Assembly: GCA_937926415.1 (NCBI GenBank)
Contig: CALBAF010000404.1
Coordinates: forward strand, 1-5,339
DNA length: 5,339 nt
Source: an uncultured Actinomyces sp.
GTDB lineage: Bacteria > Actinomycetota > Actinomycetes > Actinomycetales > Actinomycetaceae
Reading direction: 5' to 3'
The notes beneath the pieces were generated by a model, which was not told the origin of the DNA, did not search any database, and saw nothing but the letters and a program-made list of their open reading frames with translations. Both the position numbers and the translations under genes were made by a program. Position 1 is the first letter of the stretch, and every line of letters begins with the position of its first letter. Shown here piece by piece: positions 1 through 4,649 of the stretch.

Positions 1-127
1 GTCGGGGTGTCTGTGTGCTGCCTGGCCAGCCTCTGCTGCCGCCCGCGGGCACCGCAGCTGGGCCCCTCCATCCCGCAGGACTCGTATCCAGTGGTCGCTT
101 CCCACATTCCTGTGCCCACCCCCAATT

Positions 128-232
128 TCGCATGCAATTCCTCCACGACCCTTTCAAATCTTGAAATCAGATCGTTGGAATTGCAACGTTTTCAGGCTTC
201 GTTGAAACTTCATCCAATCGAATTGCATGCGA
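128..232. repeat. AT-richer element bounded by a 13-bp inverted repeat; repeat family 3
   Basis: TCGCATGCAATTC at 128-140 and GAATTGCATGCGA at 220-232 are a perfect 13-bp inverted repeat enclosing a segment clearly richer in A+T than its surroundings. The core GAATTGCA also occurs as a direct copy at 178-185, exactly 42 bp before the copy at 220-227, and the two share a gapped continuation (CG, TTTTC, AGG). The inverted copy TGCAATTC lies at 133-140. Smaller inverted repeats lie inside: TTTCAA/TTGAAA at 152-166 and CGTTG/CAACG at 173-188. This could be a remnant of a small mobile element or the most degraded of the 42-bp repeat modules that follow; the shared 42-bp spacing favours the second. 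The function is unknown. Confidence 0.6.
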
Positions 233-276
233 GTTTTCTGAGGAGTGGGCTTGTAGCTGCGCGCGGCGTGGTTGTC

Positions 277-523
277 TGAAACCGGCGTCGCCTTTGCTCG
301 CGCAGGGCGAGCCTCAACTGAAACCGTCATCGCCTTTGCGGGCTGGTGAGTTGGGCCTGTTGAAACCGGCGTCGCCTTTGCGGGTGCGAAATGGGCGTTT
401 TTGGCGTGTTTTTTGGTCGCAGAGGTGTTGTCGGTTTCATCGGTTGCTGTTCAGGGGTGCGCAGTGGTGATGGGGGTTTCATGCTGGCCTGCATCGGCGG
501 TTGCAGTGGTGTTGTTGGTTTCA
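277..523. repeat. Inverted array of 42-bp repeats, family 1 (three units each way)
   Basis: On the plus strand, units starting TGAAACCG lie at 277, 319 and 361, exactly 42 bp apart, each with about 21-23 conserved bases followed by about 20 variable ones. The same unit occurs on the minus strand, seen as GGTTTCA at 433-439, 475-481 and 517-523, again exactly 42 bp apart. The two arms face each other about position 400. Read in frame, every unit encodes a version of (L/M)KPx(S/T)PL(R) plus seven variable residues, and several differences between units are synonymous. Neither strand, however, offers a start codon with a ribosome binding site in a frame that looks like a gene. The array is either decayed coding repeats or a non-coding repeat whose period happens to be 14 codons. 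It is not CRISPR-like, because the units are diverged and the orientation flips. Confidence 0.8.
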
Positions 524-547
524 AAGCCGCCATGTCGTTGTGCCCTG

Positions 548-751
548 TGCGCGAAAAAGTTCGCCCTGCGCGGCCTGATGTGGGGGTGTGCGCGAAAAGT
601 TCGCCCTGCGTGCTCAAAATGGCCCAAAATGGGCGTTTTATGGCGTGCTGGGCGAAGTTTTTCGCGGTTGAGCACGAGGGGGCCCGTTGTCGGGCGAACT
701 TTTTCGCGGAAATGCCGGTGGAAGCCCCGTGCTGGGCGAGTTTTTTCGCGG
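548..751. repeat. Inverted array of about 42-bp repeats, family 2 (two plus, three minus)
   Basis: The conserved unit is (G/C)CGCGAAAAAGTTCGCCC. Plus-strand copies lie at about 548-570 and 588-610, 40-41 bp apart; the second has one A fewer. Minus-strand copies are seen as TTCGCGG at 661-667, 703-709 and 745-751, exactly 42 bp apart, each joined to GGGCGA(A/G) about 10 bp before. Translated on the minus strand they give REK(T/V/L)RP(A/T) every 14 residues. The arms face a centre near 628 that holds AAATGGGCGTTTT, nearly the same motif as at the centre of family 1. CGTGCTCAA at 609-617 recurs inverted at 668-676. No gene structure supports translation. Confidence 0.8.
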
Positions 752-787
752 GGTAGAGCCCACTGGAGCGCAGCGGCTGGGAGGTGC

Positions 788-853
788 TGCCTAGATGGAG
801 GGTGCACCACGCCCCCTAGATCTAGGGCTTGCACCGGCACCTACATGTAGGGC
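788..853. promoter_or_regulatory. Three NrdR-box-like palindromes at 25-bp spacing
   Basis: Cores CTAGATGGAG (791-800), CTAGATCTAG (816-825) and CTACATGTAG (841-850) lie exactly 25 bp apart. The middle one sits in a perfect 14-bp palindrome, CCCTAGATCTAGGG (814-827), and the third is a perfect 10-bp palindrome. They resemble the CwAtATaTwG core of the NrdR box, matching 7-8 of 10 positions. The 25-bp spacing is not the 31-32 bp usual for NrdR pairs, so they may be degenerate NrdR sites or sites for another dimeric regulator. They lie about 580 bp upstream of nrdH. Confidence 0.4.
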
Positions 854-949
854 GCATCAGCCGCCGAGGCCGTCCGCGACCGGCCCGTCCAGCCATCCTT
901 CAACCGCCTTTCCGCAGGATTCCAGCCATTTCGCCGAAAATGCCACTCA

Positions 950-1033
950 CCCCTATATCTAGGGGCGCTTAGTCACCAACGACCCCTAGATGTGCGGGTG
1001 CGACACGCCCAAGGCTCTCTCTATAGAGTGTGA
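950..1033. promoter_or_regulatory. Distal cluster of NrdR-box-like sites
   Basis: CCCCTATATCTAGGGG at 950-965 matches the NrdR-box core CwAtATaTwG at 9 of 10 positions and is almost perfectly palindromic. CCCCTAGATGTGCGGG at 983-998 follows 33 bp later with a good left half and a weaker right half. A third site, TCTCTATAGAGTGTGA at 1018-1033, matches the 16-bp consensus acaCwAtATaTwGtgt at about 11 positions and overlaps the palindrome CTCTATAGAG (1019-1028). No gene start lies close; the nearest is nrdH, about 390 bp away. If real, they could be an upstream operator set or belong to a distal promoter. The site-by-site match is seen; NrdR binding is inference. Confidence 0.5.
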
Positions 1034-1065
1034 CGCTCGACATCTTTTGGGTGGTTGGCAAGCGG

Positions 1066-1097
1066 TTATACACAGGGTGGTGATGTGCTCGTCCACA
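1066..1097 (+). promoter_or_regulatory. Pair of DnaA-box-like sites
   Basis: TTATACACA at 1066-1074 differs from the DnaA box TTATCCACA at one position. TCGTCCACA at 1089-1097 differs from the actinobacterial form TTGTCCACA at one position. Both are on the plus strand, 23 bp apart. A second pair of similar spacing lies at 1246-1276. Single one-mismatch boxes are common by chance; the paired, same-strand arrangement upstream of an RNR operon makes DnaA binding worth considering, since DnaA is known to act on nrdAB in E. coli. Confidence 0.35.
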
Positions 1098-1129
1098 GGG
1101 CACACAGGCGTGTGCGAGGATGTTGGAGG

Positions 1130-1145
1130 CCCCTAAATGTGCCCG
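1130..1145 (+). promoter_or_regulatory. NrdR-like half site
   Basis: CCCCTAAATGTGCCCG shares its first 12 bases, with one change, with the site at 983-998 and with the reverse complement of the nrdH-proximal box at 1290-1305. Only the left half fits the NrdR consensus. A weaker similar stretch, CCCCAATGTTTG, begins 31 bp downstream at 1161. This is probably a degenerate or low-affinity site. Confidence 0.25.
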
Positions 1146-1154
1146 TAGGTTAGT

Positions 1155-1188
1155 CGCAAACCCCAATGTTTGCGCGCATCTGCGCGCA
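1155..1188. repeat. Nested inverted repeat and tandem 8-bp palindromes
   Basis: CGCAAAC (1155-1161) and GTTTGCG (1168-1174) form a 7-bp inverted repeat with a 6-nt loop. Overlapping its right arm, the palindrome TGCGCGCA occurs twice, at 1171-1178 and 1181-1188, a 10-bp period that places both on the same DNA face. No T-tract follows, so it is not an intrinsic terminator. It resembles an operator for a dimeric repressor but matches no family I can name. Confidence 0.4.
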
Positions 1189-1245
1189 CCCGTGATGAGG
1201 GGGCGACAAACCCTGAAGGCCCCTCCCTGATCCTGACCGCTCGCT

Positions 1246-1276
1246 CCATCCACAGACCCCTCCCGCCTCGTCCACA
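1246..1276 (+). promoter_or_regulatory. Second pair of DnaA-box-like sites
   Basis: CCATCCACA at 1246-1254 has two mismatches to TTATCCACA. TCGTCCACA at 1268-1276 has one mismatch to TTGTCCACA and is identical to the site at 1089-1097. The pair is 22 bp apart, matching the 23-bp spacing of the first pair, and all four sites are on the same strand. It ends 14 bp before the promoter-proximal NrdR-like box. Confidence 0.35.
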
Positions 1277-1289
1277 GTAGGGGCGGCGC

Positions 1290-1337
1290 ACACAACATCT
1301 AGGGGTCGCTTGCGTGGGTGGCCACGAGGTGTAGTGT
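1290..1337. promoter_or_regulatory. NrdR box pair upstream of nrdH
   Basis: Box 1, ACACAACATCTAGGGG at 1290-1305, matches 12 of 16 positions of the NrdR consensus acaCwAtATaTwGtgt. Box 2, CCACGAGGTGTAGTGT at 1322-1337, matches about 11. Their starts are 32 bp apart with a 16-bp gap. NrdR boxes typically occur as pairs 31-32 bp apart, three helical turns, in front of RNR operons. Box 1 has the stronger left half and box 2 the stronger right half. Box 2 overlaps the likely -10 hexamer, consistent with NrdR (an ATP-cone zinc-ribbon repressor) blocking RNA polymerase when dATP is abundant. nrdR itself is not in the window. Confidence 0.75.
1310..1337 (+). promoter_or_regulatory. Candidate nrdHIE promoter
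   Basis: TTGCGT at 1310-1315 and TAGTGT at 1332-1337 are separated by 16 bp and would serve as -35 and -10 hexamers for the housekeeping sigma factor. Transcription would start near 1344, leaving a leader of about 75 nt before nrdH. The match is moderate, as is usual in GC-rich genomes. The position, between and over the two NrdR boxes, is the main support. The leader begins with the interrupted palindrome GTTCGC-g-GCGAAC (1344-1356). Confidence 0.4.
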
Positions 1338-1419
1338 TGTGGTGTTCGCGGCGAACGAGCCGCCAGAAAGACAACGCAGGATGCCAACGTCCGGCCTTGA
1401 GCCGCAAGGAGACACGAAC

Positions 1420-1671
1420 ATGTCGATCACAGTCTACTCCAAGCCCCGCTGCCCCCAGTGCGACGCGACCTACCGCGCCCTCGACAAGCAGGGCGTCTCC
1501 TACGAGAAGATCGACGTCACCCAGGACGCGGAATCCCTCGCCTTCATTAAGGGCCTCGGCTACCAGCAGGCGCCCGTCGTCGTGGCCGGCGAGGATCACT
1601 GGTCCGGCTTCCGCCCCGACCGCATCAAGGCTGTCGCCGCCGCAGCTGCCCCCCTGGCGCTGCAGGCCTGA
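1420..1671 (+). CDS. nrdH: Glutaredoxin-like protein NrdH
   Basis: NrdH is a small cytoplasmic redoxin that passes electrons, usually from thioredoxin reductase, to the C-terminal cysteine pair of NrdE so that the class Ib ribonucleotide reductase can turn over. The 83-residue product has the usual family length. It begins with the beta strand SITVYSKP, followed by the redox motif C11-P-Q-C14, the cis-proline loop APVV (P52), and the NrdH signature WSGFRPD (61-67), which separates NrdH from ordinary glutaredoxins and fits binding to thioredoxin reductase. The ATG at 1420 is chosen because AAGGAG lies at 1406-1411 with 8 nt spacing and the protein then starts exactly at the fold. An in-frame GTG at 1318 would add 34 unrelated residues across the promoter. 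The Ala-rich tail is slightly unusual. It is the first gene of the nrdHIE cluster. Confidence 0.96.
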   Translation: MSITVYSKPRCPQCDATYRALDKQGVSYEKIDVTQDAESLAFIKGLGYQQAPVVVAGEDHWSGFRPDRIKAVAAAAAPLALQA

Positions 1672-1767
1672 GTCGCGCCGACAAATCCCGGTCGCGAGGC
1701 TGGGACTTTCGCGTATCTGGGCGGGAACGAGGCCGGGGCTCACTCACGCGGAAACGGCACGCACGCG

Positions 1768-1804
1768 CTCGCATCGGCGAGGAGTGAAACGCATCATCGA
1801 TGCG
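1768..1804. other. Two small hairpins in the nrdH-nrdI gap
   Basis: The 230-bp gap between nrdH and nrdI (1672-1901) is long for this cluster and holds no plausible gene. It contains CTCGC-ATCG-GCGAG (1768-1781) and CGCATC-ATC-GATGCG (1790-1804), two adjacent short stems. No U-tract follows either one, so they are not typical terminators. They could be mRNA processing or stability structures that set different levels of NrdH and NrdI/NrdE. I see no strong promoter in the gap. Confidence 0.35.
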
Positions 1805-1901
1805 GGGAAATGAGCAGCCAACTGGCCGTGAGGACCCGCCGCCCGGGCCTCGGGGGTGAGACACTAGAGGTTCAGCATCCCGCCAAGCAGGAAGGATCAT
1901 C

Positions 1902-2318
1902 ATGGGCAGCGTCGTCTACTTCTCGTCGGCGACGGGCAACACCCGCCGTTTTGTCGAAAAACTCGGCCTCCCGGCGGCGCGAATCCCGTTGCTTCCCAAG
2001 GATGAACCCCTGCGCGTGACCGACGAGTACGTGCTCATCGTGCCCACCTACGGCGGCGGCAATCTCAAGGGAGCGGTGCCCAAACAGGTCATCAAGTTCC
2101 TCAATGACCCCGACAATCGAGTCCTGTGCAGGGGCGTCATCTCGTCGGGAAACACCAACTTCGGCAAGGCCTACTGCATCGCGGGCGACATCATCGCGGC
2201 CAAGCTGGGGGTCCCCCACATGTATAAGTTCGAGCTCCTCGGTACGCCCGAGGACGTCTCCAGAGTTCGCGAAGGACTGGAACAGTTTTGGCAGAAAACT
2301 ACACCGACACAGGCGTAG
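1902..2318 (+). CDS. nrdI: Class Ib ribonucleotide reductase flavodoxin-like protein NrdI
   Basis: NrdI is a cytoplasmic FMN protein that provides superoxide or electrons to NrdF for assembly of its dimanganese-tyrosyl radical cofactor. The 138-residue product is of normal family length. It opens with strand VVYFSS followed by the FMN phosphate-binding loop SSATGNT (8-14), then the glycine-rich loop TYGGGN (49-54) and the flavin-side loop [12 protein letters not shown] (81-92), all hallmarks of NrdI rather than general flavodoxins. The start is supported by GGAAGGA at 1890-1896, 5 nt before the ATG. It lies 230 bp after nrdH, and its 3' end overlaps nrdE by 31 bp, which suggests translational coupling. 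No missing residues or frameshift are seen. Confidence 0.96.
   Translation: MGSVVYFSSATGNTRRFVEKLGLPAARIPLLPKDEPLRVTDEYVLIVPTYGGGNLKGAVPKQVIKFLNDPDNRVLCRGVISSGNTNFGKAYCIAGDIIAAKLGVPHMYKFELLGTPEDVSRVREGLEQFWQKTTPTQA
2272..2276 (+). promoter_or_regulatory. Ribosome binding site for the nrdE TTG start
   Basis: AAGGA lies inside the 3' end of nrdI, 11 nt before the TTG at 2288; a second weaker GGAA at 2279-2282 is 5 nt away. There is no ATG or GTG in the nrdE frame near the conserved N-terminus, so this site decides the start. Ribosomes finishing nrdI at 2318 could also reinitiate here. Confidence 0.55.
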
Positions 2319-4444
2319 AGGAAGCTCCCTCCCCGGAGCTGGACTACCACGCGCTGAACGCGCAGCTTAACCTGTACGACGCGAACGGACGCATCCAGTT
2401 CGACGCGGACCGTGCGGCGGCTCGCCAGTACTTCCTCCAGCACGTCAACCAGAACACGGTGTTCTTCCACGACCTGGAAGAGAAGCTGAAGTATCTGGTG
2501 GACGAGGGCTACTACGAGAAGCACGTCCTGGACCAGTACGAGTTCGCAGACATCAAGGAGCTGTACAAGCAGGCCTACGCCCACAAGTTCCGCTTCCCGA
2601 CGTTCCTGGGCGCGTTCAAGTACTACACGTCGTACACGCTCAAGACCTTCGACGGTAAGCGCTACCTGGAGCGTTTCGAGGACCGTGTCGCCATGGTGTC
2701 CCTGTACCTGGCGCGTGGCGATATCGAGCTGGCTCGCAGCTTCGTCGATGAGATCATGACGGGCCGCTTCCAGCCCGCCACCCCGACCTTCCTCAACGCC
2801 GGCAAGGCGGCGCGCGGCGAGCTGGTCTCCTGCTTCCTGCTGCGCATCGAGGACAACATGGAGTCGATCGCGCGCGGCATCAACTCCGCGCTACAGCTGT
2901 CCAAGCGCGGCGGCGGTGTCGCCCTGCAGCTGACGAACCTGCGCGAGTCGGGCGCTCCGATTAAGAAGATTCAGAACCAGTCCAGCGGCGTCGTGCCCGT
3001 CATGAAGCTGCTCGAGGACTCCTTCTCCTACGCGAACCAGCTGGGTGCGCGTCAGGGCGCGGGCGCTGTGTACCTGCACGCGCACCACCCGGACATCATG
3101 CAGTTCCTGGACACCAAGCGTGAGAACGCGGACGAGAAGATCCGCATCAAGACGCTGTCCCTGGGCGTCGTCATCCCGGACATCACGTTCGAGCTGGCCC
3201 GCAAGAACGAGGACATGTACCTGTTCAGTCCCTACGACGTGGAGCGCGTGTACGGCGTGCCCTTCTCCGAGATCTCGGTGACGGAGAAGTACCACGAGAT
3301 GGTGGACGACGGCCGTATCCACAAGCGCAAGATCAACGCTCGTCGCTTCTTCCAGACGATCGCGGAGATCCAGTTCGAGTCCGGCTACCCCTACATTGTC
3401 TTCGAGGACACGGTGAATAAGGCGAACCCGATCAAGGGACGCATCACCATGTCGAACCTGTGTTCGGAGATCCTGCAGGTGTCCGAGGCCTCGACCTACA
3501 AGGATGACCTGTCCTACGACCACGTCGGTAAGGACATCTCCTGCAACCTGGGTTCGCTCAACATCGCGAAGACCATGGATTCCCCGGACTTCTCGAAGTC
3601 GATCGAGATGGCGATCCGTGGCCTGACGGCCGTCTCCGACCTGTCGGACATCGGATCGGTCCCGTCGATCGCCCGTGGCAACGCGATGAGCCACGCGATC
3701 GGCCTGGGCCAGATGAACCTGCACGGGTACCTGGCGCGCGAGCACGTGCACTACGGTTCCGAGGAGGCCCTCGACTTCACGAACATGTACTTCATGACGG
3801 TCCTGTTCGAGGCGATCAAGGCCTCGTGCAAGATCGCGCGCGAGCGCGGCGAGACCTTCGAGGGCTTCGAGGAGTCGAAGTACGCGTCGGGCGAGTTCTT
3901 CCGCAAGTACATCGACGAGGAGTGGGCTCCCACCACGGACAAGTGCCGTGAGCTGCTCGCAGCCTCCTCGATCAAGGTTCCGACCCAGGCGGACTGGGAG
4001 GCCCTGGCGTCCGACGTCGCCAAGTACGGCATGTACAACCAGAACCTGCAGGCCGTGCCTCCGACGGGTTCCATCTCGTACATCAACAACTCGACGTCGT
4101 CGATCCACCCGATCGTGTCCCGCGTGGAGATCCGCAAGGAAGGCAAGATCGGCCGCGTCTACTACCCGGCGCCCTACATGTCGAACGAGAACCTGGAGTA
4201 CTACCAGGACGCGTACGAGATCGGTCCGGAGAAGATCATCGACACCTACGCGGTGGCCACCCAGCACGTGGATCAGGGCCTGTCGCTCACGCTGTTCTAC
4301 CCGGATACGGTGACGACGCGTGACCTGAACAAGTCCTACATCTACGCGTGGAAGAAGGGCATCAAGACCCTGTACTACATGCGCCTGCGCCAGATGGCCC
4401 TGGAGGGCACGGAGGTCGAAGGCTGCGTGTCTTGCATGCTGTGA
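2288..4444 (+). CDS. nrdE: Class Ib ribonucleoside-diphosphate reductase alpha subunit NrdE
   Basis: NrdE is the catalytic large subunit of aerobic class Ib RNR. It reduces ribonucleoside diphosphates to deoxyribonucleoside diphosphates in the cytoplasm, using a radical delivered from NrdF. The 718-residue length fits NrdE. After a variable start the family sequence begins at [14 protein letters not shown] (18-31). Visible catalytic residues are the reducible cysteine pair C182 (LVSCFLL) and C419 (SCNLGSLN), the thiyl-radical cysteine C392 with N390 and E394 (NLCSE), the radical-transfer tyrosines Y696-Y697 (TLYYMR), and the C-terminal shuttle pair C713/C716 (CVSCML) that NrdH reduces. There is no room for a complete N-terminal ATP-cone, as expected for class Ib, so dATP feedback is likely to act mainly on transcription through NrdR. 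The start is TTG with AAGGA upstream, overlapping nrdI by 31 bp. Codon use is strongly biased, in keeping with high expression. nrdF does not follow. Confidence 0.97.
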   Translation: MAENYTDTGVEEAPSPELDYHALNAQLNLYDANGRIQFDADRAAARQYFLQHVNQNTVFFHDLEEKLKYLVDEGYYEKHVLDQYEFADIKELYKQAYAHKFRFPTFLGAFKYYTSYTLKTFDGKRYLERFEDRVAMVSLYLARGDIELARSFVDEIMTGRFQPATPTFLNAGKAARGELVSCFLLRIEDNMESIARGINSALQLSKRGGGVALQLTNLRESGAPIKKIQNQSSGVVPVMKLLEDSFSYANQLGARQGAGAVYLHAHHPDIMQFLDTKRENADEKIRIKTLSLGVVIPDITFELARKNEDMYLFSPYDVERVYGVPFSEISVTEKYHEMVDDGRIHKRKINARRFFQTIAEIQFESGYPYIVFEDTVNKANPIKGRITMSNLCSEILQVSEASTYKDDLSYDHVGKDISCNLGSLNIAKTMDSPDFSKSIEMAIRGLTAVSDLSDIGSVPSIARGNAMSHAIGLGQMNLHGYLAREHVHYGSEEALDFTNMYFMTVLFEAIKASCKIARERGETFEGFEESKYASGEFFRKYIDEEWAPTTDKCRELLAASSIKVPTQADWEALASDVAKYGMYNQNLQAVPPTGSISYINNSTSSIHPIVSRVEIRKEGKIGRVYYPAPYMSNENLEYYQDAYEIGPEKIIDTYAVATQHVDQGLSLTLFYPDTVTTRDLNKSYIYAWKKGIKTLYYMRLRQMALEGTEVEGCVSCML

Positions 4445-4465
4445 CGTGACGCCCGTTTGTCGGGT

Positions 4466-4503
4466 GGTGCGGGGGTCGGGACGCCGGCCCCCGCACCGTT
4501 TTA
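4466..4503 (+). terminator. Intrinsic terminator after nrdE
   Basis: GGTGCGGGGG (4466-4475) pairs perfectly with CCCCCGCACC (4488-4497). The stem extends inward through T-G, C-G, G-C and G-C to a GACG tetraloop (4480-4483), giving about 14 bp, and is followed by G-TTTTATT. It begins 21 nt after the nrdE stop and is preceded by a minor CCCG-TTTGT-CGGG stem (4452-4464). It should end the nrdHIE transcript, separating it from the next unit. Confidence 0.9.
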
Positions 4504-4581
4504 TTGAGACGAGGCCTGGGCGAGGAGGGGTGGGTCGCGTCGGGTTGCTGCGGGAGCTCGGAGGGAAAAATGAGGTGAATG

Positions 4582-4610
4582 TTTCGAGTCGTGGGGGATG
4601 CTCGTATGAT
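4582..4610 (+). promoter_or_regulatory. Promoter for the downstream membrane-protein unit
   Basis: TATGAT at 4605-4610 is a good -10 hexamer (5 of 6 to TATAAT). TTTCGA at 4582-4587 is a weak -35 at the ideal 17-bp spacing. It lies between the nrdE terminator and the ATG at 4650, so transcription would start near 4617. Confidence 0.55.
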
Positions 4611-4632
4611 GTGGGAGGATAAGATCCCACAT
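4609..4632. promoter_or_regulatory. 8-bp inverted repeat overlapping the -10 region
   Basis: ATGTGGGA (4609-4616) and TCCCACAT (4625-4632) form a perfect 8-bp inverted repeat with an 8-nt loop. It overlaps the last two bases of the -10 hexamer and covers the probable transcription start, ending 8 nt before the GGAG ribosome binding site (4640-4643). It could be a repressor operator, or a leader hairpin if the transcript starts upstream of it. Confidence 0.45.
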
Positions 4633-4649
4633 TCTGACCGGAGCTATCG

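Larger units (their letters stand above)
1..1289. other. Long gene-less region upstream of nrdHIE
   Basis: No convincing protein or RNA gene is visible in these roughly 1.3 kb. Open frames exist on both strands, but they lack good ribosome binding sites, overlap each other in several frames, and have compositions (Cys/Arg/Pro-rich, or made only of DNA-repeat translations) unlike real proteins. The region divides into four parts. Positions 1-127 are GC-rich and featureless to my eye. Positions 128-751 carry three families of 42-bp-spaced repeats. Positions 788-1033 carry short palindromes resembling NrdR boxes. Positions 1066-1289 carry DnaA-box-like sites and further inverted repeats. Positions 854-949 show nothing recognisable. 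A divergent gene starting just inside the left edge on the minus strand cannot be excluded. Confidence 0.7.

Noticed and set aside
1..107. Possible minus-strand gene start (ATG at 107-105) running off the left edge
   Set aside because: Open to the edge with high G/C at third positions, but an AGG lies almost directly against the start codon, the peptide is unrecognisable, and the plus-strand frame shares the same third positions. Too little to call.
7..279. Plus-strand 90-codon open frame
   Set aside because: No ribosome binding site; Cys- and Pro-rich start, runs through the AT-rich inverted repeat element and ends at the first family 1 repeat; resembles no protein I know.
622..639. Terminator-like GCCC-AAAAT-GGGC followed by TTTT
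   Set aside because: The stem is only 4 bp and is better explained as part of the conserved centre of the repeat module.
277..751. CRISPR array
   Set aside because: Units are only about 20 bp with about 20 bp between, they diverge from each other, orientation flips mid-array, and no cas gene is near.
327..850. Overlapping open frames on both strands (minus 327-617, minus 451-840, plus 391-756, plus 401-850)
   Set aside because: Several frames are open at once because the 42-bp repeat is a multiple of three; none has a convincing start signal, and the peptides are mainly translations of the DNA repeats.
1066..1276. Replication origin
   Set aside because: Only four imperfect DnaA-like sites, and no dnaA or dnaN nearby; a regulatory role is more likely.
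1318..1419. Upstream GTG start for nrdH
   Set aside because: The extra 34 residues do not belong to the NrdH fold and would be encoded across the promoter and operator; ATG 1420 has a good ribosome binding site.
1861..1876. NrdR-like site ACACTAGAGGTTCAGC upstream of nrdI
   Set aside because: Only the left half fits (about 10 of 16) and no partner lies 31-32 bp away.
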